From: Rhodopirellula sp. P2
GTDB taxonomy: Bacteria; Planctomycetota; Planctomycetia; Pirellulales; Pirellulaceae
DNA: 64,000 bases
Reading direction: 5' to 3'
Assembly (NCBI RefSeq): GCF_028768465.1
Contig: NZ_CP118225.1
Location: 806,001 to 870,000 of the forward strand
The position numbers and the translations under genes were made by a program. The notes under the pieces are model-generated. The model had not been told where the DNA came from, searched no databases, and saw only the letters and a program-made list of their open reading frames with translations. Shown here piece by piece: positions 62,795-64,000 of this stretch. Numbering within the stretch: position 1 is the stretch's first letter; every line of letters starts with the position of its first letter.

Positions 62795-64000
62795 AATTGT
62801 TGATCGCAGACGACAATCCGGTTTGGCGTAATTTGATTTCGGCAGCCGTCGAGAACTGGGGCTACCGGATTGAATTGGCTGCCGATGGCAACGAAGCGTA
62901 TCGGCTCTTGCGATCCGACGATCCGCCCCGCTTGGCGTTGCTGGATTGGTTGATGCCCGGCATGGAAGGGGTCGAAATCTGTCGCCGGATCAAACAGGAT
63001 CCAGAGCACCCTTTCACCTACATCATTCTGTTGACCAGTCGCGACCGAGACGAGGACATGATCCAGGGTTTGGATGCGGGAGCGGACGATTACTTGACCA
63101 AACCAATCGTCGCACCACTTCTCAAGAGCCGATTGGCAGCCGCGCGCCGAATCATCGAAGCGGTGCCGCCGATGAAGTGGACCAAGCCACAAATCGAGGG
63201 CTTCGACGTTGAACATTTGATCGGCCGTGGCGCGTTTGCGACCGTTTGGAAAGGCATGCATCGAGCTTCTGGCAAGCCAGCTGCCATCAAAATCATTCGC
63301 GCGGACCTCGCAACGGACTTGGTCTTCGAACGCTTCGCTCGCGAAATCCAGGTGATGCGAAAGATGAATCACCCTGGCATCGCCACCATCTACGGCAGCC
63401 ACCTCGAACGTGACCTGGCGTACTACGCGATGGAATTGATCGACGGTGAATCACTGGCGAATTACATCGCCTCGGAATCACCGCGAGCGACTCGGATCAT
63501 CGAGATGATGGCAGCGGTTTGCGATGCGTTGCAACACGCCCACGATCACGGTGTGATCCACCGTGATGTCAAACCATCCAACATCATGGTGGGTCTTGAT
63601 GGGCAGCCCAAGTTGGTCGACTTTGGGTTGAGCAAGTCCATGTTCCGCATGAAGCTCCCCGCTTCCAACAGCAGCACTCACGACGGGGCTGTGCTTGGAA
63701 CGCCCCTCTACATGTCACCGGAACAAGCCCGCGGCGACGCCAACAGTGTGGATCATCGATCGGACCTTTACGCGGTCGCGACGATCCTATATCTGTTCCT
63801 GCTTCGCGAGCATCCACACGGTGCGCTATCGCTCAGTCGAGAAGAAACGATCGATGCGATTGCGAACACGGATCCGCGGCCCGCGACAGAAATCAATCCG
63901 AAATTCAACCCAAAACTCGAATCCATCCTGTCTCGATGCCTGTCCGACGATCCCGACGAACGACCGCAATCGGCGGGACAACTGGCCCGAGAACTTCGCG
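62791..64000 (+). CDS. Response regulator fused to a Ser/Thr protein kinase (runs off the window)
   Basis: Partial, 403 residues seen. The ATG overlaps the preceding stop by four bases (ATGA). Receiver domain (about 1-125): LLIADDNPVW acidic pocket, LALLDWLMPGMEGVEICRR with phospho-Asp at about 53, LLTSRDRDEDM and a Lys in YLTKPI. Ser/Thr kinase domain from about 140: EHLIGRGAFATVWKG, AIKIIR, catalytic loop HRDVKPSN, VDFGLSK, GTPLYMSPEQARG and a C-lobe ending in DDPDERPQSA. All catalytic residues are present. The phosphorelay of the upstream histidine kinase can therefore feed directly into a Ser/Thr kinase. The C-terminal end, which might contain sensors or membrane segments, is outside the window. 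Confidence 0.92.
   Translation, partial: MKLLIADDNPVWRNLISAAVENWGYRIELAADGNEAYRLLRSDDPPRLALLDWLMPGMEGVEICRRIKQDPEHPFTYIILLTSRDRDEDMIQGLDAGADDYLTKPIVAPLLKSRLAAARRIIEAVPPMKWTKPQIEGFDVEHLIGRGAFATVWKGMHRASGKPAAIKIIRADLATDLVFERFAREIQVMRKMNHPGIATIYGSHLERDLAYYAMELIDGESLANYIASESPRATRIIEMMAAVCDALQHAHDHGVIHRDVKPSNIMVGLDGQPKLVDFGLSKSMFRMKLPASNSSTHDGAVLGTPLYMSPEQARGDANSVDHRSDLYAVATILYLFLLREHPHGALSLSREETIDAIANTDPRPATEINPKFNPKLESILSRCLSDDPDERPQSAGQLARELR

Overview
The window reads as chromosomal DNA of a planctomycete close to Rhodopirellula (Pirellulaceae). Evidence: two very large secreted proteins with the planctomycete N-terminal LExRRLL motif and dockerin-type calcium repeats, many Ser/Thr kinases of unusual architecture, a DUF1571 protein, a SMUG1-type uracil-DNA glycosylase, a TIGR03032/DUF4915 protein, and moderately GC-rich coding sequence with little conventional operon order. 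No rRNA, tRNA or CRISPR array was found.

Layout. 1-0.9 kb: decayed IS3-family insertion sequence. 0.9-17 kb, minus strand: a 3371-residue modular secreted protein (ELW repeats, Ig/cadherin-like modules, delta-60 repeats, four nearly identical LamG modules, C-terminal dockerin), a TIGR03032 protein, and a 1556-residue secreted GH10-family protein whose acid/base Glu is replaced by His. 17-24 kb: exopolysaccharide locus with an O-antigen polymerase/ligase-like protein, a lipoprotein, a Wza-like export lipoprotein and a Wzc-like co-polymerase/BY-kinase. The last two converge on a strong terminator and a dispersed inverted-repeat element. 24-32 kb: PaaK-like adenylating enzyme, then a tightly packed plus-strand run (degenerate AroE-like protein, membrane protein, SMUG1 glycosylase) and a large LRR membrane protein. 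31.6-36 kb: membrane Ser/Thr kinase overlapping a small membrane protein, and a coiled-coil secreted protein. 36-41.5 kb: DUF1571 protein, lipoprotein thioredoxin, lspA coupled to an MMPL-type exporter, HAD phosphatase. 41.5-46.3 kb, minus strand: a Ser/Thr kinase fused to a tubulin/FtsZ-like domain, preceded in the same direction by an AAA ATPase. 46.3-53.5 kb: rsmE, an ExeA-like protein with a degenerate P-loop, a coiled-coil/zinc-knuckle membrane protein pair, a DCC thiol oxidoreductase, a DinB-fold protein, a second copy of the dispersed element, and a methyltransferase. 53.5-64 kb: the housekeeping sigma factor (TTG start, long empty leader) coupled to a TPR-glycosyltransferase and uppS, then a membrane pseudokinase, a small membrane protein, a hybrid histidine kinase, and a response-regulator/Ser-Thr-kinase fusion that runs off the window.

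The most noteworthy items are the kinase-tubulin fusion with its AAA partner, the histidine kinase to REC-Ser/Thr kinase pair, a ~120-bp inverted-repeat element present twice, the 696-bp tandem repeats inside the giant gene, the apparent insertion of the delta-60 block inside a cadherin/VCBS-type module, and the E-to-H change in the GH10 protein. Start sites were moved downstream of the longest reading frame wherever signal peptides, ribosome-binding sites or family alignment argued for it; these choices are inferences.
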